DNA of 64,000 bases, from assembly GCF_014836765.1 (NCBI RefSeq), contig NZ_JACSQG010000002.1, positions 310,001 to 374,000 on the forward strand, in the 5' to 3' direction. A model generated the notes under the pieces. That model searched no databases. It saw only the letters and a program-made list of their open reading frames with translations, and had not been told where the DNA came from. Positions 1 to 8,353 of this stretch are shown one piece after another. The DNA comes from Serpens gallinarum. GTDB taxonomy: Bacteria; Pseudomonadota; Gammaproteobacteria; Pseudomonadales; Pseudomonadaceae. The position numbers and the translations under genes are program-made. Each line of letters begins with the position of its first letter. Within the stretch, counting starts at the first letter, position 1.

Positions 1-470
1 TGTATGCGCCCAACGGCATGATCGGCCAGTTCGCCACCAGCCTGGGCTTCAAGATCGCCTACAGCCCGCTGGGCATCACCCTGGCGCTGACCTTTGTGAC
101 CCTGCCGTTCGTGGTGCGCACTCTGCAGCCGGTGCTGGCCGACATTCCCAGGGAGGTTGAGGAGGCCGCCAGTTGCCTGGGCGCCAAACCCTTCCAGGTG
201 TTCCGTCACGTGCTGGTGCCGGCGCTGGTTCCGGCCTGGCTGACCGGTTTCGCCCTGGCCTTCGCCCGTGGCGTCGGCGAGTACGGCTCGGTGATTTTCA
301 TCGCCGGCAATATGCCGATGAAGACCGAGATCCTGCCGTTGCTGATCATGGTCAAGCTCGACCAGTACGACTATGCCGCCGCGACCGCCATTGGCGTGCT
401 GATGCTGGTGGTGGCCTTCATCCTGCTGCTGCTGATCAATCTGCTGCAGCGCTACATTCGCGCCCATTGA
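1..470 (+). CDS. cysT: Sulfate/thiosulfate ABC transporter permease CysT, 3' part
   Basis: Inner-membrane permease that pairs with CysW to form the channel of the sulfate/thiosulfate importer driven by CysA. The reading frame is open from the first bases, so the start lies upstream of the window; only about the last 155 residues are seen. The segment is hydrophobic with several membrane spans and carries the ABC permease EAA loop ([20 protein letters not shown]), which docks on the ATPase. The stop codon overlaps the GAGGAG Shine-Dalgarno (469-474) of cysW, indicating one operon cysT-cysW-cysA. The periplasmic binding protein gene (sbp or cysP) is not in view and is probably upstream. Assignment rests on the three-gene order and the permease motif. 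Confidence 0.93.
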   Translation, partial: YAPNGMIGQFATSLGFKIAYSPLGITLALTFVTLPFVVRTLQPVLADIPREVEEAASCLGAKPFQVFRHVLVPALVPAWLTGFALAFARGVGEYGSVIFIAGNMPMKTEILPLLIMVKLDQYDYAAATAIGVLMLVVAFILLLLINLLQRYIRAH

Positions 471-480
471 GGAGTCCGTC

Positions 481-1353
481 ATGAGCAGTCTTTCCGTGGC
501 AGCGCCCCTTACCGTCTTGAACCGCCCGGCCCCGCGCCACTGGGGTCGCATCACGCTGATTGGCGCGGCCTGGGCAGTCTTCGTGCTGTTTTTGCTGCTG
601 CCGCTGGTCATCGTGCTGAGCGAGGGCCTCAAGCACGGCTTGGGCACCTTCTTCAACGCCATCTTCGAGCCCGACGCCATCGCGGCACTGAAGCTGACGC
701 TGATTGCCGTGGGCATTTCGGTGCCGCTCAACCTGGTGTTCGGCGTCGCCGCCGCCTGGTGCGTGAGCAAGTATGAGTTTCGCGGCAAGAGCATCCTGGT
801 CACGCTGATCGACTTGCCGTTTTCGGTTTCGCCGGTGATTGCCGGCCTGATCTATGTCCTGCTGTTTGGCGCTCAAGGCGCGCTCGGCCCCTGGTTGCAG
901 GACCACGACATCCAGATCGTCTTCGCCGTGCCAGGCATTGTCCTGGCCACGCTGTTCGTCACCGTGCCCTTCGTGGCCCGCGAGTTGATTCCGCTGATGC
1001 AGGAGCAGGGCACCCAGGAAGAAGAGGCCGCGCGTCTGCTTGGCGCCAGCGGCTGGCAGATGTTCTGGCACGTCACGGTGCCGAATATCCGCTGGGGGCT
1101 GATTTATGGCGTGGTACTCTGTACGGCGCGTGCGATGGGCGAGTTCGGCGCCGTGTCGGTGGTGTCCGGGCATATCCGCGGGGTTACCAACACCCTGCCG
1201 CTGCATGTCGAAATTCTCTACAACGAATACAACCACGTCGCGGCGTTCAGCGTGGCCAGCCTGCTGCTGGCCCTAGCCCTGATCATCCTGCTGCTCAAGC
1301 AGTGGAGCGAATCGCGAATCAACCGCCAACGCCACAGCGGCGCGGAGGAATAA
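481..1353 (+). CDS. cysW: Sulfate/thiosulfate ABC transporter permease CysW
   Basis: Second permease of the sulfate importer, 290 residues, the usual size for the family. About six membrane spans are evident, the first near residues 25-45 after a short cytoplasmic N-terminus. The EAA loop reads [20 protein letters not shown], close to that of the preceding permease, as expected for the CysT/CysW heterodimer. The ATG at 481 follows a GAGGAG Shine-Dalgarno six bases upstream that overlaps the cysT stop. The end lies only five bases before the cysA start, so the two are co-translated. Expression is normally under sulfur-starvation control by a CysB-type regulator, but no operator is visible here because the promoter lies outside the window. 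Confidence 0.95.
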   Translation: MSSLSVAAPLTVLNRPAPRHWGRITLIGAAWAVFVLFLLLPLVIVLSEGLKHGLGTFFNAIFEPDAIAALKLTLIAVGISVPLNLVFGVAAAWCVSKYEFRGKSILVTLIDLPFSVSPVIAGLIYVLLFGAQGALGPWLQDHDIQIVFAVPGIVLATLFVTVPFVARELIPLMQEQGTQEEEAARLLGASGWQMFWHVTVPNIRWGLIYGVVLCTARAMGEFGAVSVVSGHIRGVTNTLPLHVEILYNEYNHVAAFSVASLLLALALIILLLKQWSESRINRQRHSGAEE

Positions 1354-1358
1354 AACCT

Positions 1359-2345
1359 GTGAGCATTGAAATCCGCAACGTCCACAAGCAGTTCGGCGCC
1401 TTCCGCGCATTGAACGACATCAACCTGGATATCCACAGCGGCGAGCTGGTTGCCCTGCTCGGCCCGTCCGGCTGCGGCAAGACCACCCTGCTGCGCATTA
1501 TCGCCGGCCTGGAAACCCCGGACACCGGCTCCATCGTGTTCCACGGCGAAGACGTGTCGACCCGCGACGTGCGCGACCGCAACGTTGGTTTCGTGTTCCA
1601 GCACTACGCGCTGTTCCGTCACATGACCATCTTCGACAATGTCGCCTTCGGCCTGCGCATGAAGCCCAAGCGCGAGCGCCCGGATGAGGCCACGATCGCC
1701 TCGCGGGTCAAGGAATTGCTGGAGATGGTGCAGCTGGACTGGCTCGGCGACCGTTACCCGGAGCAGCTGTCTGGCGGCCAGCGCCAGCGCATCGCCCTGG
1801 CCCGTGCCCTGGCGGTGCAGCCGAAGATCCTGCTGCTTGACGAGCCCTTCGGTGCGTTGGATGCCAAGGTACGCAAGGAGCTGCGTCGCTGGCTGGCGCG
1901 CCTGCATGAGGACATCAACTTGACCAGCGTTTTCGTCACCCACGATCAGGAGGAAGCCATGGAAGTGGCCGACCGCATCGTGGTGATGAACAAGGGCGTG
2001 ATCGAGCAGATCGGCTCGCCGGCCGAGGTCTACGAGCATCCGGCCAGCGATTTCGTCTACCACTTCTTGGGCGACGCCAACCGCCTGTATGTCGGCACCG
2101 AGCACCACGTGCTGTTCCGCCCCCACGAAGTGGACCTGTCCCGTAGCCAGCTGAGCGATTTCCTCGCCGGCGAAGTGCGCGACATACGTCCGCTCGGCGC
2201 CATTACCCGGGTGACCTTGAAGCTCTCTGGGCAGGAAGAGCCGATCGAAGCCGAAGTGGCCAAGGACCACGACAGCCTGGTTGATTTGAGCCGTGGCCAG
2301 ACGCTGTACTTCAAACCCAAGGCCGGTGTGCCGCTGCATCCCTGA
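1359..2345 (+). CDS. cysA: Sulfate/thiosulfate import ATP-binding protein CysA
   Basis: ATPase of the sulfate importer, 328 residues. Walker A is GPSGCGKTT (35-43), the ABC signature LSGGQRQR begins near residue 137, and the Walker B stretch [11 protein letters not shown] and the switch histidine in FVTHDQEEA follow. The C-terminal quarter is the TOBE-like regulatory region found in CysA. I chose the GTG at 1359 because a strong GGAGGAA (1344-1350) sits eight bases upstream; a longer reading frame from 1302 lacks this and would extend into cysW. The gene closes the cysTWA operon. Downstream a two-hairpin palindrome at 2357-2433 may end transcription. Confidence 0.95.
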   Translation: MSIEIRNVHKQFGAFRALNDINLDIHSGELVALLGPSGCGKTTLLRIIAGLETPDTGSIVFHGEDVSTRDVRDRNVGFVFQHYALFRHMTIFDNVAFGLRMKPKRERPDEATIASRVKELLEMVQLDWLGDRYPEQLSGGQRQRIALARALAVQPKILLLDEPFGALDAKVRKELRRWLARLHEDINLTSVFVTHDQEEAMEVADRIVVMNKGVIEQIGSPAEVYEHPASDFVYHFLGDANRLYVGTEHHVLFRPHEVDLSRSQLSDFLAGEVRDIRPLGAITRVTLKLSGQEEPIEAEVAKDHDSLVDLSRGQTLYFKPKAGVPLHP

Positions 2346-2356
2346 CGTAGAGGCAT

Positions 2357-2433
2357 GTAGGGTGGACAACCGCTGTTAGTTGTCCACCTGTCGGTGCCCA
2401 AGGTGGATGTAAAAAAAGCGACATCCCCCCTAC
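2357..2433. repeat. Two-hairpin intergenic palindrome with terminal inverted repeats
   Basis: The element begins GTAGGGTGGA and ends TCCCCCCTAC, which are near-perfect inverted repeats of one another. Inside is a perfect 10-bp stem GGTGGACAAC (2361-2370) / GTTGTCCACC (2379-2388) and a second, weaker pair GTGGATGT (2403-2410) / ACATCCCC (2421-2428) around an A-rich spacer. Short paired palindromes of this kind are common between genes of several Pseudomonas groups. It lies just after cysA and may also act as a terminator, although there is no T-tract after the first stem. Confidence 0.6.
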
Positions 2434-2591
2434 AAGGCGCCTGCATGGCGTCATGTGAGAGCGCCAGGCCAAGCCGGTCACAAATCATCTTTTCGACTGA
2501 CTCTTTTCGTTACGGCGAGCGCTAAGCTGGGGACCACGTCATTCCAAGCCACTGGGCTGACGGCTCACAACAATAAAAAAAGGAGCATCCC

Positions 2592-3329
2592 ATGCCAACG
2601 TTCGTGGTTTCACTGCGCCGCCTGGCGGCTCTTTTTCTGGGCCTGTTGATGATGGCGCCGCCTCTGGCGTTTGCTGCTTTGACGCCGGTGGAAACTGTTC
2701 AGATCCAGGCCACGCGGGCTACCGGCAGTCTGTTACTGCTGCGTGGCGAAGGATTTCAGAAAGACCATCAGCTGCGGCTGGAGGATGACATCCAGGCTTT
2801 GCAACGGGCCATGCAGGCGCTGCAGTCCGACGAGACGCTGTACCGCCTGCACCTGCAATTGATCGAAGAGTTGCGCCGTGGCGTGGCGTTCGGCCCAGGG
2901 GAAGACAGCATGCCCTGGCGCTATCCGGAAGAACTGGCCCGTGCGCTGCGCGATTTCCTCAGTGCCCTGCGCACGCATCCTTCCGCCTCGCCCACCGAGG
3001 TGGCGGCCAAGGTCGAATACCTCGCCGTGCAATACCTCAGCCGCGCCTATTTTGGTAATTTCGAGATCGCTCGCGAACAGCCGGATACCTATCTTGGGCA
3101 GGATGAACGCAAGCTGGTGCCGTTCATTGATCAGGAAATGCAGGGGTTGGCCGAGGATAATCCGAAGCTGACCAAGATCCAGGCACGCTGGCAGTACCTG
3201 CGCGTTGCCCTGCTCGACATGAACAGCCAGAGCAGTGCGTTGGTCAGCGCTTCCGGTCGGCCTTTTGCGCCCACTACCGTGGACCGTCACGCGCGCGCCC
3301 TGAGCGAGGAATGGATGGCGTTGGAATAA
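2592..3329 (+). CDS. Conserved-looking periplasmic protein of unknown function
   Basis: I do not recognise a named family. The 245-residue product starts with a clear signal peptide (basic MPTFVVSLRRL, hydrophobic core to about residue 27, likely cleavage near LAFA-AL), so the mature protein of about 216 residues should be periplasmic. The rest is mostly helical, charged and free of cysteine, with no metal-binding or catalytic motif visible. The ATG follows AAGGAGC with good spacing. The gene stands alone: about 250 bp and a palindromic element separate it from cysA, and it converges on argA. A structural or chaperone-like role is possible but is only a guess. Confidence 0.75.
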   Translation: MPTFVVSLRRLAALFLGLLMMAPPLAFAALTPVETVQIQATRATGSLLLLRGEGFQKDHQLRLEDDIQALQRAMQALQSDETLYRLHLQLIEELRRGVAFGPGEDSMPWRYPEELARALRDFLSALRTHPSASPTEVAAKVEYLAVQYLSRAYFGNFEIAREQPDTYLGQDERKLVPFIDQEMQGLAEDNPKLTKIQARWQYLRVALLDMNSQSSALVSASGRPFAPTTVDRHARALSEEWMALE

Positions 3330-3340
3330 GCCTCGCCTTG

Positions 3341-3383
3341 GCGTTGAGCGAAGCGATACCCAGCGCATTAAGGCGATGGGTAT
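3341..3383. repeat. Dispersed palindromic repeat, copy 1
   Basis: Contains GTTGAGCGAAGCGATACCCA, which recurs exactly near 9766. ATACCCA (3356-3362) pairs with TGGGTAT (3377-3383) to give a 7-bp stem. The element sits between two convergent genes, the unknown periplasmic protein and argA, so it could also help end transcription from either side. Confidence 0.6.
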
Positions 3384-3449
3384 GGCGTCGAGCAGCGTGT
3401 TAAAGCCGAGTGCCCTGTCACGCCTCGGGCTTGATGCTGGCCGCTGCTT

Positions 3450-4748
3450 TTAAAGCCCTTTTTCAAACACTTTCGAGTTGCGCTGAAAGTTGTATAGCGA
3501 AGCGCGGGCCGCCGGCAGGCGTTCGACGCCGCTGGGTTTGAAACCGCGCTCCTGGAACCAGTGGGCAGTGCGGGTGGTAAGCACGAAAAGGGTCTTCAAC
3601 CCCAACGCACGGGCGCGTTTCTCGATGCGTTCCATCAGCACGTCGCCGCGCTGGCCGTGGCGGTAATCGGGATGCACGGCCAGGCACGCCAGTTCGCCCC
3701 AGTCCGAGTCCGGTATGGGATAAAGCGCCGCGCAGGCAATGATCAGGCCTTCGCGCTCGACGATGCTGAATTGTTCGATCTCGCGCTCCAGCATCTCCCG
3801 TGAGCGGCGCACCAGGATGCCCTGTTCTTCCAGCGGGCGAATCAATTCCAATAGGCCGCCAACGTCGGCGATGCTTGCTTCGCGCACCGCCTCGAACTGT
3901 TCCTGGGCCACCAAGGTGCCGCCCCCTTCACGGGTGAACAGTTCGTTGAGCAGCGCGCCGTCTTCGGCGTAACTGACTATATGACTGCGCTTGATACCAC
4001 CGCGACAGGCCTGGGCGGCCGCATCCAGCAGCTCGGCCTGATAGCTGTTACCCAGGCGCTTGAGGTGGGCCGGAATCTGCTGTGGGCGCAGTTCACGCAC
4101 CAGCGTGCCCTGTTCGTCGAGCAAGCCGCGTTCGGCTCCGAACAGCAGCAGCTTGTCGGCTTCCAGATCAATGGCTGCGCGAGTGGCGACGTCCTCACAC
4201 GCCAGGTTGAAGATTTCCCCGGTGGGCGAATAGCCCAGCGACGACAGCAGCACGATGCTGCGTTCGTCGAGTTGGCGATTGATGCCCTTGCGGTCGATGC
4301 GTCGCACTTCGCCGGTGTGTTGGTAGTCGACGCCCTCGACGACGCCGATGGGCCGTGCGGTGACGAAATTGCCGCCGGTGACACGTAAGCGCGCGCCCTG
4401 CATCGGCGAGGCGGCCATGTCCATGGACAGGCGCGCTTCGATGGCGATGCGCAATTGGCCGACCGCGTCGATTACGCACTCCAGGGTTGCCGCGTCGGTG
4501 ACGCGCAGGTCCTGGTGAAAGCGCGGCGTCAGCCCGCGCTGAGCAAGACGCGCTTCGATCTGCGGGCGCGAACCGTGTACCAGCACCAGGCGTACGCCGA
4601 GACTGTGCAGCAGAACCAGGTCGTGGACGATATTGCCGAAATTCGGGTGGGCGACGCCGTCGCCGGGCAGCATGACCACGAAGGTGCGGTCGCGGTGGGC
4701 GTTGATGTAGGGCGAGGCATGGCGCAGCCAGTTGACGTATTCGTGCAT
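3450..4748 (-). CDS. argA: Amino-acid N-acetyltransferase (N-acetylglutamate synthase)
   Basis: Catalyses acetyl-CoA + L-glutamate to N-acetylglutamate, the first step of arginine synthesis, in the cytoplasm. The 432 residues match the two-domain ArgA: an amino-acid-kinase-like N-terminal half (residues about 20-270, binding arginine as feedback inhibitor) and a C-terminal GNAT domain (about 285-432) with the acetyl-CoA loop in HPDYRHGQRGDVLM. The start is the ATG at 4748 (MHEYVNWLRHASPYINAH), which matches the usual Pseudomonas N-terminus; a longer open frame upstream has no support. argE lies 79 bp upstream on the same strand, so the two arginine genes probably form one transcript. In the PAO1 order I recall, gshA lies next to argA on the other side; here it lies 44 kb away. 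Confidence 0.95.
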   Translation of the reverse strand: MHEYVNWLRHASPYINAHRDRTFVVMLPGDGVAHPNFGNIVHDLVLLHSLGVRLVLVHGSRPQIEARLAQRGLTPRFHQDLRVTDAATLECVIDAVGQLRIAIEARLSMDMAASPMQGARLRVTGGNFVTARPIGVVEGVDYQHTGEVRRIDRKGINRQLDERSIVLLSSLGYSPTGEIFNLACEDVATRAAIDLEADKLLLFGAERGLLDEQGTLVRELRPQQIPAHLKRLGNSYQAELLDAAAQACRGGIKRSHIVSYAEDGALLNELFTREGGGTLVAQEQFEAVREASIADVGGLLELIRPLEEQGILVRRSREMLEREIEQFSIVEREGLIIACAALYPIPDSDWGELACLAVHPDYRHGQRGDVLMERIEKRARALGLKTLFVLTTRTAHWFQERGFKPSGVERLPAARASLYNFQRNSKVFEKGL

Positions 4749-4827
4749 GGGAAGCCTTTTGCGTAAGCGGTCGATGAGCAAGCGGAAGACAGTAAGCGGC
4801 TTTATCGTCGAAGCTGCGGCTGCACGG

Positions 4828-6012
4828 TCAGTCTCCTGTAGGCAAGGTGGCGCTGGCATCCATGGACATTGGGCGCAGGCAGTAATGTTCGATCAGTTGG
4901 CGCAGGATACGCACGGTGGGTTCGAGGCGCGCCAGCTCCAGGTATTCGTCCGGCTGATGGGCGCAGGCGATGTCGCCCGGGCCCAGCACAATTGTCTGGC
5001 AGCCAAGCTGCTGAAGATAAGGCGCTTCGGTGCCGAACGCCACCGCTTCGGCGGCCTGTCCGGTCAGGCGTTCGGCCAGGCGTACCAGTTCGCTGTTGGC
5101 AGTCTGCTCGAAGGGCGGCACCTCGGGAAACAATGGGGCAAAGTCGATGCGCACCTGGTGCCGCTCGGCCAGGGGCTGCAGTTTGCTGTGAATTGCCGCG
5201 CGCAGCTGCTGCGGGTCCATGCCCGGTAGCGGGCGTAGGTCGAACTCCAAGGCGCACTGGCCGCAGATGCGGTTGGGATTGTCGCCGCCGTGGATGCAGC
5301 CGAGATTAAGCGTAGGCACCGCCACGTTGAACAGCGGGTTGTGGAATTCGCGTTGCCATTGTGCGCGCAGTGCAAGGAGTTCGCCCATGGCGTCGTGCAT
5401 GGCTTCCAAGGCGCTGTGGCCATAACGGGGGTCGGACGAGTGGCCGCTCTGGCCGAGGATATTCAGGCGTTCCATCATCACGCCTTTGTGCAGGCGAATT
5501 GGCTTGAGTCCGGTGGGTTCGCCGATCACCGCAGCGCGGCCTAGCGGTCGACCGGCGGCAGCCAGGGCGCGGGCCCCGGACATCGAGCTTTCCTCATCAC
5601 AGGTGGCGAGAATCAGTAGCGGCTGGCGGAAGGTCTGGTCGAGCAGGCCCTTGACCGCTTCGATCACCAGCGGAAAAAAGCCCTTCATGTCGCACACGCC
5701 CAGACCAACCCAGCGGCCGTCCCGCTCGGTCAGGCGCAAGGGATCGCTGCGCCACAAGGCGGCATCGTAAGGCACGGTGTCGCTGTGTCCGGCCAGCACC
5801 AGGCCGCCTGGGCCTGTGCCATGGCTGGCCAGCAGGTTGAATTTTCCGGGCGTAACCTCTTGCAGTTCGCAGACGAACCCCAAGTCGCCGAGCCAGCCGG
5901 CCAGCAACTCGATCACGGCAAGGTTGGATTGGTCCAGGGCCGCCTGGGTGCAACTCACCGAGGGCGCGGCGATCAGCGCGGCGAACTGGTCTTTCAGCGA
6001 AGGCAAGGGCAT
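4828..6012 (-). CDS. argE: Acetylornithine deacetylase, M20 family
   Basis: Zinc hydrolase that converts N-acetylornithine to ornithine and acetate. The 394-residue product shows the M20 signatures in order: LAGHSDTVPYD (first metal histidine and catalytic aspartate), GVCDMKGFF (bridging aspartate), TCDEESSMSGA (catalytic base glutamate pair) and the C-terminal AHQPDEYLE metal histidine. I start at the ATG at 6012 (MPLPSLKDQFAALIA); an in-frame ATG 33 bases further up is possible, and neither has a strong Shine-Dalgarno. The gene lies upstream of argA on the same strand. Some Pseudomonas proteins of this name are annotated from homology only, since the recycling enzyme ArgJ can replace ArgE in arginine synthesis, so the physiological substrate is likely but not proven. 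Confidence 0.9.
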   Translation of the reverse strand: MPLPSLKDQFAALIAAPSVSCTQAALDQSNLAVIELLAGWLGDLGFVCELQEVTPGKFNLLASHGTGPGGLVLAGHSDTVPYDAALWRSDPLRLTERDGRWVGLGVCDMKGFFPLVIEAVKGLLDQTFRQPLLILATCDEESSMSGARALAAAGRPLGRAAVIGEPTGLKPIRLHKGVMMERLNILGQSGHSSDPRYGHSALEAMHDAMGELLALRAQWQREFHNPLFNVAVPTLNLGCIHGGDNPNRICGQCALEFDLRPLPGMDPQQLRAAIHSKLQPLAERHQVRIDFAPLFPEVPPFEQTANSELVRLAERLTGQAAEAVAFGTEAPYLQQLGCQTIVLGPGDIACAHQPDEYLELARLEPTVRILRQLIEHYCLRPMSMDASATLPTGD

Positions 6013-6065
6013 AGGGGGCGACTCTCTCGCAGAGGCCCTCATCATAGCAACAGGCTTCAGGCGTC

Positions 6066-6162
6066 GGTTGGATTAGCGAAGCGTAATCCGACAACCCGAA
6101 GGACATGCATCCCCCGGATTACGCCTTCGGCTAATCCAGGCTACGAGCTTGCGGCTCGTAGC
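6066..6162. repeat. Composite palindromic element (GGATTA/TAATCC hairpins plus GCTACGAG stem)
   Basis: Two hairpins share the same arms, GGATTA (6070-6075) / TAATCC (6084-6089) and GGATTA (6116-6121) / TAATCC (6132-6137). A third perfect 8-bp stem follows, GCTACGAG (6140-6147) / CTCGTAGC (6155-6162). The array lies between the pit stop and argE, both on the minus strand, and may end the pit transcript. Elements of this GGATTAGCGAAGC type are frequent between genes in some Pseudomonas lineages. Confidence 0.6.
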
Positions 6163-6181
6163 TTGGAGCTTGCAACTGCTC

Positions 6182-7447
6182 TTACAGGAAAATCAGCGAC
6201 ATGATTTCGAAGTAGATGATCGCCAACAGAGCGCCAATCGGCAGGGTCACGACCCAGGAGGTGAAGATCTTGCCGACCACCGACAGGTTCAATGCGCCGA
6301 TGCCGCGTGCCAGGCCGATGCCCAGTACGGCGCCCACCAGGGTATGGGTGGTGGAGATTGGCAGGCCGATGCCTGACGCAGCGACCACGGTGCTGGCGGT
6401 GGCCAGTTCGGCGGCGAAGCCACGGCTGGGGGTCAGCTCGGTGATGCCCTTGCCGATGGTGGCAATCACTCTCCAGCCGTAGGTGGCCAGGCCGACCACG
6501 ATACCGAAGGCGCCCATCAACAGGACCCAAGCCGGAACGGGCGATTTGCCGCCAACGACCATGTCTCCGCCGGCTTCGATCACCCCGACCACTGCCGCTA
6601 ATGGGCCCACGGCGTTGGACACGTCGCTGGCGCCATGGGCAAAGGCCATGGCGCAGGCGGTGAAGATCATCAGCACGGAAAACACTTTTTCCACACTGGC
6701 GTACTGGAACGTGCGGTTGGCTTCGGGGTCGAGCTTGATGCGCGTCAGCAGGGCAACGCCCAGCAGGCAAACGGCAGCACCGACGCCGATAGAAAAGAGC
6801 ACGCTCTGGCCCACGCTAAAGTTCAAGCCAACGTGTTTCAGACCCTTGGTGAAGGTCATCAGCGCCAGCATGAAGCCGGTGAGGAACATGTAGACCGGCA
6901 CCCAGCGCTTGGCGTTCTGGAAGGGGTTGTCAGTGTCGATGATCAGCCATTGCACGCTTTTGAACAGTCCCCAGGCGAGGATTCCAGAGAGAAGCGGTGT
7001 AACGATCCAACTAGAGACAATGGGTACCAGTCCGGCCCAGTTCACGGCATCGACCGACACGCCAACCGAGGCGAAGCCGATGATGGCACCGACAATCGAG
7101 TGGGTGGTGGAGACCGGCCAGCCGCGCAGGGAGGCGACCAGCAGCCAGGTACCGGCGGCGAGCAGTGAGGACAGCATGCCCAGCACGAACAGGTCGGCGG
7201 GAATCACATCGGCGGCGACAATGCCGTTCTTGATGGTTTCAGCGACCTGGCCACCGGCCAGGTAGGCGCCGAGAAACTCGAACACCATGGCGATCAGAAT
7301 CGCCTGTTTGATGGTCAGTGCCTTGGCACCCACCGAAGTACCCATGGCGTTGGAAACGTCGTTGGCACCCACACCCCAGGCCATGAAAAAACCGAAGCAG
7401 CAGGCCAGCACGAGGAGTACGAAGCCGTAGTCCGCGACAAGAGACAT
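6182..7447 (-). CDS. pitA: Low-affinity inorganic phosphate transporter, Pit family
   Basis: Membrane symporter that takes up metal-phosphate with protons. The 421 residues form about ten membrane spans with the duplicated PHO4 signature: GANDVSNAMGTS at residues 27-38 and GASDVSNAVGPLAAV in the second half. Length fits the bacterial Pit proteins. The gene directly follows a PhoU-like DUF47 gene on the same strand (38 bp apart), a pairing widely seen for Pit transporters, where the DUF47 protein is thought to regulate the carrier. A palindromic element lies just beyond the stop. The assignment to Pit rather than a sulfate permease rests on this partner and on the two GAxDVSNA motifs. Confidence 0.93.
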   Translation of the reverse strand: MSLVADYGFVLLVLACCFGFFMAWGVGANDVSNAMGTSVGAKALTIKQAILIAMVFEFLGAYLAGGQVAETIKNGIVAADVIPADLFVLGMLSSLLAAGTWLLVASLRGWPVSTTHSIVGAIIGFASVGVSVDAVNWAGLVPIVSSWIVTPLLSGILAWGLFKSVQWLIIDTDNPFQNAKRWVPVYMFLTGFMLALMTFTKGLKHVGLNFSVGQSVLFSIGVGAAVCLLGVALLTRIKLDPEANRTFQYASVEKVFSVLMIFTACAMAFAHGASDVSNAVGPLAAVVGVIEAGGDMVVGGKSPVPAWVLLMGAFGIVVGLATYGWRVIATIGKGITELTPSRGFAAELATASTVVAASGIGLPISTTHTLVGAVLGIGLARGIGALNLSVVGKIFTSWVVTLPIGALLAIIYFEIMSLIFL

Positions 7448-7485
7448 AAAAAATTACCTGTAGATTCCAGAAAGGAAGCTGGCGC

Positions 7486-8163
7486 CTAGCGCGCCAGCAG
7501 TTGTTCCAGTCGGTTGCCGACACGCTCGGCACGGTCGGCGATGTCGCCGACCCAGTCGATGATCCGGTAGAGGAACATCACATCGACGGGGGGAAGGTCC
7601 TTCTCCAGTTTGTACAAACCGCGACGAACTTCGATCTGCTGACGATCGGTCTCGTTTTCGATAGCTTCCAGTTCCTCGACCATGCGCTCCACAATCGTGG
7701 CTTCGCGGCCCGAGAATCCGGTTTCCAACAATTCGTCCAATTGATCCATGGCCTTCAAGGCCTGGGCGCTGGCATCCACGCAGCGGCGCACGTAGGCAAG
7801 CATCTGCGGCTGGATGGAGTGGGGAATGGTCATCTGGCGGCCCAGCATCAGGCCGGCGATGTCCTTGGCCCGGTTGGCCACTTTGTCCTGCACGCTGAGC
7901 AGATCGAGCAAGTCGGAACGCGGCACAGGCAGAAACAGGCTCTTGGGCAGGTGCATGCGCACACTCTTCTTGAGCTTGTCGGCCTCGCGCTCCAAACGCA
8001 CCATTTCCTGCTGCACCTGTTCTACACGCTCCCAATCTTCGGCCATGACGGCCTCGAAGAAGGGCACCAGGTTGGCCGCACATTCGTGGGCCTTGGCGAT
8101 GTGTTGTTGCATCGGCCCGATAGGCGACCGACCGAACAGACTGGCAAAGGGATTGACTGGCAT
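7486..8163 (-). CDS. DUF47 / PhoU-like phosphate transport regulator
   Basis: A 225-residue, all-helical cytoplasmic protein of the DUF47 family (also called TIGR00153), starting MPVNPFASLFGRSPIGPMQQH. It has the repeated acidic and arginine-rich helices typical of PhoU-like proteins (for example ADKLKKSV and ETDRQQIEVRRGL). Proteins of this family are encoded beside Pit transporters and are thought to adjust transport activity. The ATG at 8163 is chosen because the conserved family N-terminus starts there; the longer open frame reaching to 8472 runs into the start of the divergent CYTH gene. The Shine-Dalgarno is weak. It is the first gene of a two-gene pit operon. Confidence 0.88.
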   Translation of the reverse strand: MPVNPFASLFGRSPIGPMQQHIAKAHECAANLVPFFEAVMAEDWERVEQVQQEMVRLEREADKLKKSVRMHLPKSLFLPVPRSDLLDLLSVQDKVANRAKDIAGLMLGRQMTIPHSIQPQMLAYVRRCVDASAQALKAMDQLDELLETGFSGREATIVERMVEELEAIENETDRQQIEVRRGLYKLEKDLPPVDVMFLYRIIDWVGDIADRAERVGNRLEQLLAR

Positions 8164-8353
8164 TAGGGAGAACCCTAGGTCGAAAAGAGGCGGCAAGTAT
8201 ACGGGGCACTGCGAGCCCTCGCTAGCGTAGGTCATCGAACAGTAATGCCTGTATGCTAGACGGCCCTTGTCAGGCCGCGAGGCGGTCTCCCTGACTGCAG
8301 TACGTTCGCCGTCTGTTCCCGCCCTCTCATCGTGACACCGAGCCCGCCACCGC

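Noticed and set aside
1218-2369. 383-codon minus-strand frame opposite cysA
   Set aside because: Antisense of a clear CysA ATPase; histidine- and glutamine-rich translation typical of shadow frames in GC-rich DNA.
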